Source: Desulfuromonas sp. DDH964 (lineage in GTDB: Bacteria > Desulfobacterota > Desulfuromonadia > Desulfuromonadales > DDH964). From it: 64,000 bases of DNA. This document shows, piece by piece, positions 47,333-56,115 of the stretch (position 1 is its first letter; every line of letters starts with the position of its first letter). The stretch is from NCBI RefSeq assembly GCF_001611275.1, contig NZ_CP015080.1, positions 806,001 to 870,000 on the forward strand. Reading direction: 5' to 3'. The notes under the pieces are model-generated. The model worked only from the letters and a program-made list of their open reading frames with translations. It had not been told where the DNA came from and did no database searches. A program made the position numbers and the translations under genes.

Positions 47333-47371
47333 AAAAAGCCCGGGGCTCGCACTGCGAACCCCGGGCTTTTT
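47333..47371 (-). terminator. Strong Rho-independent terminator after rpmA
   Basis: AAAAAGCCCGGGG and CCCCGGGCTTTTT form a 13-bp stem around a short loop. It lies 22 bp downstream of the rpmA stop on the minus strand and ends in TTTTTG. It is nearly symmetric and could act in both directions. Confidence 0.85.
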
Positions 47372-47392
47372 ATCAGAATGAAGCCCGCGCCC

Positions 47393-47647
47393 TCAGGCGG
47401 GGTAAACACTGATTTTCTGGCGGGTCTTGTCCTTGCGTTCGAACTTGACGACGCCGTCGACCAGGGCGAACAAGGTGTAGTCCTTGCCGCAGCCGACATT
47501 ATTGCCCGGGTGAAACGTGGTGCCCCGTTGCCGCACCAGAATCGAGCCGGCAGTGACCTGCTGACCACCGAAGCGCTTTACGCCCAGGCGCTTGCCGGCG
47601 CTATCGCGGCCGTTGCGGGTACTGCCGCCAGCTTTTTTGTGTGCCAT
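47393..47647 (-). CDS. rpmA: 50S ribosomal protein L27
   Basis: An 84-residue protein, [16 protein letters not shown] start without the N-terminal cleaved extension of Firmicutes. [18 protein letters not shown] and [17 protein letters not shown] are the L27 signatures. It follows rplU after 11 bp. Confidence 0.98.
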   Translation of the reverse strand: MAHKKAGGSTRNGRDSAGKRLGVKRFGGQQVTAGSILVRQRGTTFHPGNNVGCGKDYTLFALVDGVVKFERKDKTRQKISVYPA

Positions 47648-47658
47648 GGGATGCCTCC

Positions 47659-47967
47659 TTAAGCTTCGATGCCTGTAATCTTCAGGCGGGTGATGGGTTG
47701 ACGGTGTCCATACTTCTTGCGATAGCCCTTGCGCCGTTTCGAGTGGAAAACAAGGATCTTCTTGTCCTTGTCCTGCTCGACGATCTGCGCCTTGACTTTC
47801 GCGCCCGGCAATAGAGGTGCTCCGATTTTAACCTCTTCTCCGCCGACCATGAGGACCTCGTTCAACTCGATGGCATCACCTACCGTGCCTTCGATCTTCT
47901 CGACCTTTACCAGGTCTCCTTCGGAAACTTTGTACTGCTTCCCTCCGGTCTTGATCACCGCGTACAT
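47659..47967 (-). CDS. rplU: 50S ribosomal protein L21
   Basis: A 102-residue protein ([42 protein letters not shown] at the end). It is the first gene of the rplU-rpmA unit, with a good sigma-70-type promoter 48-77 bp upstream and GTGAGGTGAAG before the ATG. Confidence 0.98.
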   Translation of the reverse strand: MYAVIKTGGKQYKVSEGDLVKVEKIEGTVGDAIELNEVLMVGGEEVKIGAPLLPGAKVKAQIVEQDKDKKILVFHSKRRKGYRKKYGHRQPITRLKITGIEA

Positions 47968-48014
47968 ACCGCTTCACCTCACTCTCTGTGCATTATCTGA
48001 ATCTTGAACGCCGC

Positions 48015-48044
48015 AGTCTAGACCCTGGGTCCAGGACCTGTCAA
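48015..48044 (-). promoter_or_regulatory. Sigma-70-type promoter of rplU-rpmA
   Basis: On the minus strand TTGACA (48044-48039), an 18-bp spacer and TAGACT (48020-48015). The spacer holds the imperfect palindrome GGTCCTGGACCCAGGGTC. The -10 box is about 48 bp before the rplU ATG. Confidence 0.65.
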
Positions 48045-48094
48045 GGGAAAATTCTTTTTGGTCTTGATCATAGGTCGTATGGGTCGCATAGGAC

Positions 48095-48727
48095 CTATGG
48101 ACACACTCCCGGTCCGAGAGTGGTTGTCACCAAGGGCAGCATCCGCCGCACGATCTCCGCCACTCCCCGGCGGTTCGGGTGGATGCCGTCCTCCTGGTTC
48201 AGCTCTGCCACCCCAGTGACCCCTTCCAGGAAAAAGGGATAGAGAGGGACCTGAAAGCGCTCCGCAAGCTGGGGGTAAAGGGCGTCGAACTTGGTATAAT
48301 ACTCTGCGCCGAGGTTGCGCGGGGCGCGCATGCCGGCGAGCAGGGCCGGAATGCCCCGCTCGCGCAGGCGGGCGAGGATGGCGCCGAGGTTGTCGGCCGC
48401 CGCTTGCGGGGGGAGCCCCCGCAGCGCATCGTTGGCTCCCAGTTCGACGATCACCAGCTTTGGTGGCTCGGCGAGCACCCAGTCGAGCCGGGCGCGCCCC
48501 CCCGCGGTGGTGTCGCCGGAAACCCCGGCGTTGCTCACGGCGACCCGGCAACCCTGCTCGCGCAGGGCCCGTTCCAGCTGGGCCGGGAAGGCATCGGCGG
48601 CGTCCAGCCCGTAGCCGGCGACGAGGCTGTCACCGAGGACGGTGAGGCGAAAAGGCGGCGTCGCGGACTGGGCCGGGGCTGGCGCGAAGAGAAGAAGAAG
48701 CAGCAGCAGAAGGAAAGGAACCGGCAT
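48095..48727 (-). CDS. tesA: Arylesterase/lysophospholipase, SGNH hydrolase (TesA-like)
   Basis: A 210-residue exported esterase. Signal peptide with a poly-leucine core (VPFLLLLLLLLFAPAPAQSA), block I GDSLVAGYG with catalytic Ser, block III GAND, and block V DGIHPN with catalytic Asp-His. Gene order with ybbA-ybbP on the opposite strand is the same as in E. coli. Its ATG (48727-48725) overlaps the ybbA ATG on the other strand. AGGGG precedes it. Confidence 0.92.
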   Translation of the reverse strand: MPVPFLLLLLLLLFAPAPAQSATPPFRLTVLGDSLVAGYGLDAADAFPAQLERALREQGCRVAVSNAGVSGDTTAGGRARLDWVLAEPPKLVIVELGANDALRGLPPQAAADNLGAILARLRERGIPALLAGMRAPRNLGAEYYTKFDALYPQLAERFQVPLYPFFLEGVTGVAELNQEDGIHPNRRGVAEIVRRMLPLVTTTLGPGVCP

Positions 48728-49415
48728 GGGGAATCCCCTGGTTGCAATTGATGATCTGCATCTGAGTCTAGTCGGCGGCAGCGGCCGGGTCAATATCCTG
48801 CGCGGGATCGACCTGCAGCTCGCGGCCGGGGAGACCCTCAGCGTCGCCGGCACCTCGGGGGCGGGCAAGACCACCCTGCTGATGGCGATTGCCGGCCTGG
48901 AGCAGGTGAGCGCCGGACGCATCCGCATCGCCGGAGTCGATATCACCGGGCTCGACGAAGACGCCCTGGCCCGCTTTCGGCGGCGTCATGTCGGCATTGT
49001 TTTCCAATCCTTTCACCTGGTGGCGACGATGACCGCCGCCGAGAATATCGCGCTCCCCCTCGAGTTCGCCGGTATCCCCGATGCCGCCGAACAGGCGGCG
49101 GCGGCCCTTGCCAGCGTCGGCCTTGCGGCGCGCCGCCACCACTACCCGGGGCAGCTCTCCGGCGGCGAGCAGCAGCGGGTCGCCCTGGCAAGGGCCTTTG
49201 TCGCGCGCCCGGCGCTTTTGCTGGCCGACGAACCGACCGGCAATCTCGACGCCGAAACCGGTGCCCGGGTCATGGAGCTCCTCTTCGCCCTGCAGGCGGA
49301 GCAGGGCACGACGCTGCTGCTGGTGACCCACGACCCGGCCCTGGCGGAGCGCTGCAGCCGGCGCCTGCTGATGCGCGACGGGGTCCTGCTGGCCGGCCCC
49401 GGGAAAAGCCGATGA
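48726..49415 (+). CDS. ybbA: ABC transporter ATP-binding protein, YbbA-like
   Basis: A 229-residue ATPase of the LolD/MacB group. Walker A is GTSGAGKTTL, signature LSGGEQQRVALARA, Walker B LLLADEPTGNLD, switch His in LVTHD. It overlaps the permease gene by 4 nt (ATGA). With YbbP and the divergent TesA-like esterase it is a conserved trio thought to act on lipids or lipopeptides. AAGGA lies about 8 nt before the ATG. Confidence 0.93.
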   Translation: MGNPLVAIDDLHLSLVGGSGRVNILRGIDLQLAAGETLSVAGTSGAGKTTLLMAIAGLEQVSAGRIRIAGVDITGLDEDALARFRRRHVGIVFQSFHLVATMTAAENIALPLEFAGIPDAAEQAAAALASVGLAARRHHYPGQLSGGEQQRVALARAFVARPALLLADEPTGNLDAETGARVMELLFALQAEQGTTLLLVTHDPALAERCSRRLLMRDGVLLAGPGKSR

Positions 49416-51946
49416 CAGACCCGGCCCTCCTTCCCCAGGCCTGGCGACTGGCGCGGCGGGAGTTGCGCGGTGGTCTGCACGGCTTCGGGGTCTTCCTCGG
49501 CTGTCTCTTTCTCGGGGTCTTTGCCATCGCCGCCATCGGCACCTTCTCGGCAAGCGCACGCCAGGGGCTCCTCAACGATGCCCGGGCCCTGCTTGGCGGC
49601 GATCTCGAAGTCCACCGGGCGCAGCGGGAACTCGACCCGGACCAGCTGGAGTGGCTGCGCAGCGCCGGTTCAGTCTCGGAGGTCTCCACCCTGCGTTCCA
49701 TGGCGCGGGCGATCGGCAACCCGGCCCGGGCCCTGGTCGAGATAAAGGCGGTCGACGGCAATTATCCCCTCTATGGCAGCGTTGAGAGTGCACCGCCCCA
49801 GCCCCTCGCCAGCGCTCTGCAGAGGGAGGCGGACGGGCTCTTCGGCGCCCTCGGCGAGGCGGCGCTGCTGCAACGGCTGCAGCTTGCGGTGGGGGATGAG
49901 CTGCAGCTCGGCGCGATCCGCCTGCGGCTGGTCGGGGTGCTGACCCGTGAGCCGGACCGGAGCCTGCGCGGGTTCAACCTCGGGCCGCGGCTGCTGGTGA
50001 GTCGCACCGCGCTGGCGGCGAGCGGCCTGCTGCAGCCGGGAAGTCTGGTGACCTACAATTACCGGTTGCGCCTGGCGCCGGGGGGAAGTGCCGAAGACGT
50101 GCGCAGCCGCCTGCAGGCCGCCTATCCCCGGGCGGGATGGCGGATTCACATCTGGCGCGAGGCGGCGCCGCGGGTGCGGCGGATTCTCGACCGGCTTAGC
50201 GTCAACCTCAGCCTGGTCGGGCTTTGTGCCCTCCTCATAGGCGGGGTCGGTGTCGCCGGCGCGGTCCGGGGCTACCTTGCCGGCAAGGTCTACCATATCG
50301 CGACCATGAAGTGTCTCGGCGCCAGCGGCCGCACCATCTTTGCCGGCTACCTGGTGCAGGTGCTGTTCCTCGGTGCGCTCGGTGCCGGTGCCGGGCTCCT
50401 CCTCGCCGCAGCGGTCCCCTGGCTCGCCGTGACCCTGGCCGGCGCGGCCCTGCCGCTGCCGCTGCAGCCCGGCTTTTATCCTCTCCCGCTCGTCACCGCC
50501 GCCCTTTGCGGCCTGCTGGTCGCCCTCCTTTTCAGTCTTGGTCCCCTGGCGGCGGCCCGTCGGGTGTCGCCGGCGATGCTCTTCCGTGGCTATGCCGGCG
50601 AGGTGGCGTCGGGGAGCGGGAGCGGGATCCGCCTGCTAACCGGAGGGGTCGCTCTGGCACTGGTCGCGGTGGCGGTGGCGAGCAGCGCCGACCGGCGTCT
50701 GGCGCTCTGGTTTCTGGCCGGCGCCGCGCTCTGCTTTCTCCTTTTTCGGGGCCTGGCGCTGCTGGTGGTCGCTGCCTCGCGCCTGGCGCCGCGGCCCAAA
50801 CGCCCCTTTTTGCGCCTCGCTCTCGGCAATATTCACCGCCGCGGCTCACCGGCTGCGAGCGCCATCTTTTCCCTCGGTCTCGGTTTGACGGCACTGGTGA
50901 TCCTCGCCCTGGTCCAGGCCAACCTCACCCGGCTGGTGGACGAAACCCTGCCGGCGGAGGCGCCGGCCTTCTTCTTTTTCGACCTCCAGCCCGACCAGGT
51001 GCCGGCCTTCTCCGAACTCATGGAAACCCTGCCGGGCGTGCGGCGCAGTGAACGCTTCCCGACTCTGCGCGGACGGATCGTCGCGATCAAGGGGGTACCG
51101 GTCGAGGCGGCGAATATCGCCCCCAATGTCGAGTGGGCGGTGCGCGGCGACCGCTGGCTGAGCTACACGGCAGCGATGCCGGCGCAGACCCGGCTGGTGG
51201 CCGGGAGTTGGTGGCCGGCCGCTTACCAGGGGCCGCCGCAGCTGTCGCTGACCGCCGATCTCGCCAGCGGTTTCGGCGTCACCGTTGGCGACGAACTGAC
51301 CGTCAGCCTGCTCGGCCGCGAGATAACCGCCCGCATCGCGAGCCTGCGCGAGGTCGACTGGTCGACCCTCGATCTCAACTTCGCCCTCCTCTTCTCGCCC
51401 GGGGTCCTGGAAGGGGCACCCCAGACCTATATCGCCACCGCCTACCTGGCGGCGGCCGACGAAGCCCGGGTCTACCGGGCGGTCACCGACCGCTTTCCCA
51501 ATATTTCGGCGGTCACCGTGCGCGAGGTGCTGGCCAATGTCGCCCGCACCCTGGGCCGGCTGGCCATGGCGTTTCGCGCCGTGGCCGCCGTGGCGCTCCT
51601 GAGCGGCTTCCTGGTACTGGCCGGCGCACTTTCCGCTGACCAGCACCGGCGCATCCATGCCGCGGTGATCTTCAAGGTCTGCGGCGCAACCCGGCGCGAC
51701 CTGCTGGCCGCCTTTGCCGCCGAATTTCTGCTGCTGGGGCTGGCCGCCGGGGCGATCGCCGCGGTGGTCGGCAGTCTCGCCGCCTGGGGCATCCTCCAGG
51801 GGTTGATGGAGACCCCCTTTCAGCTGCCGGTGACCACGGTACTGGCAACGCTCGGTGCCGGCATCGGCCTGACCCTGCTGCTCGGCCTCTCCGGCACCTG
51901 GCGGGCGCTGGGGCAGAAGCCGGCCGGGTACCTGCGCGAAGAATAA
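49412..51946 (+). CDS. ybbP: FtsX-family ABC permease, YbbP-like
   Basis: An 844-residue inner-membrane permease with about ten transmembrane helices. A first helix near residues 29-49 is followed by a large extracytoplasmic region, a FtsX core (about 255-380), a middle region and a second FtsX core near the C terminus (AMAFRAVAAVALLSGFLVLAGAL onward). Two FtsX cores in one chain is the YbbP pattern. It functions with YbbA; substrate unknown, probably lipid-like. Confidence 0.92.
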   Translation: MTDPALLPQAWRLARRELRGGLHGFGVFLGCLFLGVFAIAAIGTFSASARQGLLNDARALLGGDLEVHRAQRELDPDQLEWLRSAGSVSEVSTLRSMARAIGNPARALVEIKAVDGNYPLYGSVESAPPQPLASALQREADGLFGALGEAALLQRLQLAVGDELQLGAIRLRLVGVLTREPDRSLRGFNLGPRLLVSRTALAASGLLQPGSLVTYNYRLRLAPGGSAEDVRSRLQAAYPRAGWRIHIWREAAPRVRRILDRLSVNLSLVGLCALLIGGVGVAGAVRGYLAGKVYHIATMKCLGASGRTIFAGYLVQVLFLGALGAGAGLLLAAAVPWLAVTLAGAALPLPLQPGFYPLPLVTAALCGLLVALLFSLGPLAAARRVSPAMLFRGYAGEVASGSGSGIRLLTGGVALALVAVAVASSADRRLALWFLAGAALCFLLFRGLALLVVAASRLAPRPKRPFLRLALGNIHRRGSPAASAIFSLGLGLTALVILALVQANLTRLVDETLPAEAPAFFFFDLQPDQVPAFSELMETLPGVRRSERFPTLRGRIVAIKGVPVEAANIAPNVEWAVRGDRWLSYTAAMPAQTRLVAGSWWPAAYQGPPQLSLTADLASGFGVTVGDELTVSLLGREITARIASLREVDWSTLDLNFALLFSPGVLEGAPQTYIATAYLAAADEARVYRAVTDRFPNISAVTVREVLANVARTLGRLAMAFRAVAAVALLSGFLVLAGALSADQHRRIHAAVIFKVCGATRRDLLAAFAAEFLLLGLAAGAIAAVVGSLAAWGILQGLMETPFQLPVTTVLATLGAGIGLTLLLGLSGTWRALGQKPAGYLREE

Positions 51947-52074
51947 TATCATGGTGGCAGGTGGTATTACGGCGCCAAATGTGGTGAACTTGCAGAGCTG
52001 TTACGGTGCGGAAAAGACCTGGCGCCCAGCGGTGGCAAGAAACAGAATTGACAGATTTACGGGATAGACGACCA

Positions 52075-53382
52075 ATGAACGACCGTCCTCCAGCGCCCCA
52101 GCCTGCCCCCGGCGACGTCCGTACCGTCGCCGCCGCCACCAGGGTTCTCACCGGGGCCGGGCCGCGGCGCGGAATGGCGCGGCTCCTCCCCTTCCTCGGT
52201 CCCGCCTTCATCGCCAGCATCGCCTATGTCGATCCCGGCAACTTCGCCACCAACATCGAGGGGGGCGCCAAGTTCGGCTACACCCTGCTCTGGGTCGTCG
52301 TCGCCTGCAACCTGATGGCGATGCTGGTCCAAATTCTCGCCGCCAAGGTCGGCATCGCCACCGGGTACAACCTTGCCGAGCTCTGCCGGCTCCATTTCCC
52401 CCGGCCGGTGGTGTGGGGGATGTGGGTCGTCATGGAGCTGGTGGCGATGGCCACCGACCTCGCCGAATTCATCGGCGCCGCGGTAGGCCTCAACCTTCTC
52501 TTCGGCATGCCGCTCGGGATCGCCGGGCTGCTCACCGCGGTCATCACCTTCCTGATCCTCGCCCTGCAGTCCCGCGGCTTCCGCCCCCTAGAGGCGGTTA
52601 TCACCGCCCTGCTCGGGGTGATCGCAGTCTGTTACGTGATCGAGACCTTTCTCGACAAGCCGGACTGGTCGCTGGTGATTTTCCATGCGGTGACGCCGCG
52701 CTTCGCCGGGGCCGAAAGCGTGCTGCTGGCGGCGGGGATCCTCGGCGCCACGGTGATGCCGCACGTGATCTTCCTGCACTCTTCGCTGACCCAGGGACGC
52801 ATCGTCGTGACCGACCCGGTGCAGAAACGGGGCCTCTTTCGCTTCCAGATCGTCGACGTGACGATCGCCATGTCGATCGCCGGCTTTGTCAACGCGGCGA
52901 TGCTGATGATGGCGGCCGCTACCTTTCACCGCGCCGGCTACAGTCACATTGCCACCATCGAAGAGGCCCACCGCACCCTGGAGCCGCTCCTCGGCGCCGC
53001 CGCCGGCTGGGTCTTCGCCATTTCGCTCCTCGCCGCCGGCCTCGCCTCCACCACCGTCGGCACCATGGCCGGGCAGGTGATCATGCAGGGATTTCTGAAG
53101 CGGCAGATTCCGATCTGGCTGCGGCGCCTGATCACCATCGTCCCCTCCCTGGTGATCATCTTCCTCGGCTTCGACCCGACCCGCACCCTGGTCATCAGCC
53201 AGGTGGTGTTAAGCTTTGGTCTCCCCTTCGCCGTCCTGCCGCTGATCCTCTTCTGCCAGCGGCGCGACCTGATGGGAGACCTGGTCAATAGCCGGCCGAC
53301 CAACCTCCTCGCCTGGGGGGTGGCGTTGCTGGTCATTGCCCTGAATCTCTATCTGCTCTGGCAGACTTTCCTGGGAGCCTGA
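52075..53382 (+). CDS. Nramp-family divalent metal transporter (MntH-like)
   Basis: A 435-residue proton-coupled transporter of Mn2+ or Fe2+. TM1 has the DPGNFATNI motif and TM6 the MPHVIFLHS motif, the metal-site signatures. Eleven hydrophobic segments fit the family. Start ATG 52075 gives a 40-residue polar N-terminal tail rich in Pro; the frame extends 23 codons further without support. No MntR or Fur site is obvious upstream. The stress protein gene follows after 5 bp, so both are probably co-transcribed. Confidence 0.94.
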   Translation: MNDRPPAPQPAPGDVRTVAAATRVLTGAGPRRGMARLLPFLGPAFIASIAYVDPGNFATNIEGGAKFGYTLLWVVVACNLMAMLVQILAAKVGIATGYNLAELCRLHFPRPVVWGMWVVMELVAMATDLAEFIGAAVGLNLLFGMPLGIAGLLTAVITFLILALQSRGFRPLEAVITALLGVIAVCYVIETFLDKPDWSLVIFHAVTPRFAGAESVLLAAGILGATVMPHVIFLHSSLTQGRIVVTDPVQKRGLFRFQIVDVTIAMSIAGFVNAAMLMMAAATFHRAGYSHIATIEEAHRTLEPLLGAAAGWVFAISLLAAGLASTTVGTMAGQVIMQGFLKRQIPIWLRRLITIVPSLVIIFLGFDPTRTLVISQVVLSFGLPFAVLPLILFCQRRDLMGDLVNSRPTNLLAWGVALLVIALNLYLLWQTFLGA

Positions 53383-53387
53383 CGACC

Positions 53388-54284
53388 ATGATTCAACATC
53401 TTCTGGTCCCCCTTGACGGCTCGACCCTGGCCGAAGCGGCCCTCCCCGTGGCCCAGGCGCTGGCGCTGGCGCTGGATGCCCGGATCACCCTGATGCATGT
53501 CATCGAAGAGGACGCCGCAGAGCTGATCCATGGCGAACCGCACCTGACCGAAGCGACCGCGGCCGCGGCCTACCTGCAGCGCCTGCAGCAGCGGTTGCAG
53601 GTGGCGGGACTGCGCATCGACTGCCACGTCCACGCCACCGCCGTCGTCGACGTCGCCGCCGGCATTGCCGCCCACCAACAGGAACTTCGTCCCGACCTGA
53701 TCGTCATGTGCACCCATGGTCCGGCCGGGCTTGCCCGGCGCATGCGCGGCAGCCTCGCCCAGCAGGTGGTGGAACTCGGCCAGACCCCGCTGCTGCTGGT
53801 GCGTCCTGACAGCAGCGGTCGTGAGGACATCTTTTCCCTGCAGCAGATCCTGGTACCCCTCGACGGCCGGGCCGAACATGGCGCCGGTCTCGACCTCGCC
53901 ATGGAACTGGCCGCCGCCGCCGGCGCCTGCCTGCAGCTGCTGTCGATCGTCGCCACGCTGCCGTCCCTGGCCGGGACCGAAGCAACCCTCTCCCGGTTTC
54001 TGCCGGCCTCCTCGCAAAAACTCCAGGAACTGGCGCAGCAAGGTCTGCGACAATTTCTCGATGCCGCCCTGGCACGGGCCGCAGCCGAGGGGATCACCGC
54101 CAGTGCCGAACTCCGTGCCGGCAAGGTGCCGGTGGTGATCGCCGAGGCGGCCAGCGCCGGCGCTGCCGACCTGATCGTCATGGCTACCCACGGCAAGGCG
54201 GGCGCCAAGGCGTTCTGGGCCAACAGCGTCGCCGGGGCGGTGCAGGCTAAAACCAGTCGTCCGCTGCTGCTGGTGCCGGTCTGA
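53388..54284 (+). CDS. Tandem universal stress protein (two UspA domains)
   Basis: A 298-residue protein with two UspA domains, each beginning with a similar strand (HLLVPLDGSTLAEAALP at 4-20; QILVPLDGRAEHGAGLDLAM about 155). Domain 1 ends MCTHGPAGLARRMRGSLAQQV and domain 2 MATHGKAGAKAFWANSVAGAV, both matching the G-X2-G-X9-G(S/T) ATP-binding pattern partially. Located 5 bp after the Nramp gene and likely co-expressed; role in stress survival is general. Confidence 0.92.
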   Translation: MIQHLLVPLDGSTLAEAALPVAQALALALDARITLMHVIEEDAAELIHGEPHLTEATAAAAYLQRLQQRLQVAGLRIDCHVHATAVVDVAAGIAAHQQELRPDLIVMCTHGPAGLARRMRGSLAQQVVELGQTPLLLVRPDSSGREDIFSLQQILVPLDGRAEHGAGLDLAMELAAAAGACLQLLSIVATLPSLAGTEATLSRFLPASSQKLQELAQQGLRQFLDAALARAAAEGITASAELRAGKVPVVIAEAASAGAADLIVMATHGKAGAKAFWANSVAGAVQAKTSRPLLLVPV

Positions 54285-54323
54285 ACGGGACATGCTGGCA
54301 GGCCGGATCAGCAGGGGAAAAAG

Positions 54324-54354
54324 AGCGGGGGCGGCCATTTCGGCCGCCCCCGCT
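54324..54354 (-). terminator. Rho-independent terminator of rng
   Basis: AGCGGGGGCGGCC, loop ATTTC, GGCCGCCCCCGCT: a perfect 13-bp stem followed on the minus strand by CTTTTTCCCC. It lies between the convergent usp and rng genes. Confidence 0.85.
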
Positions 54355-54401
54355 GCTGTTGTCCAATCAAGGTTTCTGTCGGGATTGTTTGTCCGTCCCC
54401 T

Positions 54402-55910
54402 TCAGCCGAGCATGATCTCGAACTGCTCGATGTGAAAGTTGGGGCGGGCATTGATGGCGATCTGTTTTTCGAACTGGCGCTCGATCTCCTCGATGCCGGG
54501 GTGCTCCTCGTCGGAGAGGAGAGCGGCGACGTCGGGGTGGGTGAGGAGGGTGACCCGGTAACCGGGGAGGTCGCGCAGCTCCCGGCACAGCTCACGGAAG
54601 ATCTCGTAGACCATGGTGGTGCGGCTCTTGACGTACCCTTTCCCCTCGCAGTAGGGGCAGGGCTCGCAGAGGGTGCGGCCGATGCTCTCCCGCACCCGCT
54701 TGCGGGTCATCTCGACCAGGCCGAGCTCGGAGATCTTGAGGATGTTGGTCTTGCTCTTGTCGCTCTTGAGCGCCTCTTCGAGGGCGGAATGGACCTTTTC
54801 GCGGTGCGCTTCCTTCTCCATGTCGATGAAGTCGATGATGATCAGCCCGCCGATGTTGCGCAGCCGTAGCTGGTAGGCGATCTCCTTGACCGCCTCGAGG
54901 TTGGTCTTGAGGATGGTGTCCTCGAGGTTGTGTTTGCCGACAAAACGCCCGGTGTTGACGTCGACGGCGGTCAGCGCCTCGGTCTGCTCGATGATGATGT
55001 AGCCGCCGCTCTTCAGCCAGACCTTGCGCCCGAGGGCCCGGGAGATCTCCACCTCGAGGCCGAAGTTGTCGAAGATCGGCTCGTCGCCGTCGTGCAGTTC
55101 GAGGGCATACTTGAGCTTGGGCATGAAGGTGCTTAAAAAGCCGACGATCTTGGCATACTCCTCGCGGGTGTCGACGACGATGCGGGCGACATCCTCGGTG
55201 AGGATGTCGCGCAGCACCTTGCTGGTGACGTCGAGATCGGAATGGATCAGCGCCGGAGCGCCGCAGTTTTCACGGCGGCGGACGATTTCGCGCCAGAGGC
55301 CGACGAGAAATTCCATGTCGGCGCGCAAATCTTCTTCGCTCTTCCCCTCTGCGGCGGTGCGGACGATGAAGCCGGTACCCGGCGGGCGGATCGCTTCGAT
55401 CAGCTCGCGCAGGCGATTTTTCTCCTCCTCGAGCTCAATGCGCCGCGAGATGCCGACATGGTCGACGGTCGGCATGTAGACCAAGTGCCGGCCGGGGAGG
55501 GAGATGTGGGAGGTGATGCGGGCTCCCTTGGTGCCGAGGGGTTCCTTGGCGACCTGGACCAGGATCTCCTGCCCCTCCTGGAGCAGGTCCTCGATCGGCG
55601 GCAGCTGCCGCTCCTCGTCCCCCCCCTCGGCCGGTTTGGCGTGCTGGCTGGCGCCCTCGACAAACTGCTCCACCGCTTCCATCTCGTCATGGACATCGGC
55701 GACGTAGAGAAACGCCGCCTTCTCCAGGCCGATATCGACGAAAGCCGCCTGCATCCCGGGCAGCACCCGGATCACCTTCCCCTGGTAAATGTTGCCGACG
55801 ATCCCGCGCTCCCGGCTGCGCTCGATGTAAAGCTCGGCAATGTGGCCGGCCTCCAGCAGCGCAACGCGGGTCTCGTGGGAGGTCGTGTTGATGACCAGTT
55901 CCTTGGCCAT
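54402..55910 (-). CDS. rng: Ribonuclease G (RNase E/G family)
   Basis: A 502-residue endoribonuclease processing 16S rRNA and mRNAs. The S1 domain (GNIYQGKVIRVLPGMQAAFVDIG) precedes the RNase domain with VDVNTGRFVG and IIIDFIDM (catalytic Asp residues) and the zinc-link motif CEPCPYCEGKG. Length matches RNase G rather than RNase E. Ribosome site GGAGG 6 nt upstream. It lies downstream of the radical-SAM/DUF2344 gene, as in related genomes. Confidence 0.96.
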   Translation of the reverse strand: MAKELVINTTSHETRVALLEAGHIAELYIERSRERGIVGNIYQGKVIRVLPGMQAAFVDIGLEKAAFLYVADVHDEMEAVEQFVEGASQHAKPAEGGDEERQLPPIEDLLQEGQEILVQVAKEPLGTKGARITSHISLPGRHLVYMPTVDHVGISRRIELEEEKNRLRELIEAIRPPGTGFIVRTAAEGKSEEDLRADMEFLVGLWREIVRRRENCGAPALIHSDLDVTSKVLRDILTEDVARIVVDTREEYAKIVGFLSTFMPKLKYALELHDGDEPIFDNFGLEVEISRALGRKVWLKSGGYIIIEQTEALTAVDVNTGRFVGKHNLEDTILKTNLEAVKEIAYQLRLRNIGGLIIIDFIDMEKEAHREKVHSALEEALKSDKSKTNILKISELGLVEMTRKRVRESIGRTLCEPCPYCEGKGYVKSRTTMVYEIFRELCRELRDLPGYRVTLLTHPDVAALLSDEEHPGIEEIERQFEKQIAINARPNFHIEQFEIMLG

Positions 55911-55976
55911 ATAACCTCCGGATTCTTGAAAGATGTAAAAAGAAAACCGCGAAAGCGGAAAAATTCGATTATGCGG

Positions 55977-56102
55977 CTCTCACTCGTTCGCTTTGCTCAC
56001 TTGAGATCACAGAGGAGACGGAGCAACCCAGGCTTTTGGGGGCGGATATTCCTCTGTGACCTCTGTGCCCTCTAGCGACTGCAAGCAAGGAGCGAGTGAG
56101 AG
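55977..56102. repeat. Nested inverted repeat with 10-bp ends, possible MITE
   Basis: CTCTCACTCG (55977-55986) is repeated inverted at 56093-56102 (CGAGTGAGAG), with extra partial matches (CTTTGCT / AGCAAGG). Inside, TCACAGAGGA (56007-56016) pairs with TCCTCTGTGA (56050-56059). No frame spans it. The size (126 bp) and nested symmetry suggest a small non-autonomous repeat; only one copy is in the window. Confidence 0.55.
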
Positions 56103-56115
56103 ACGATTTTGCCGT

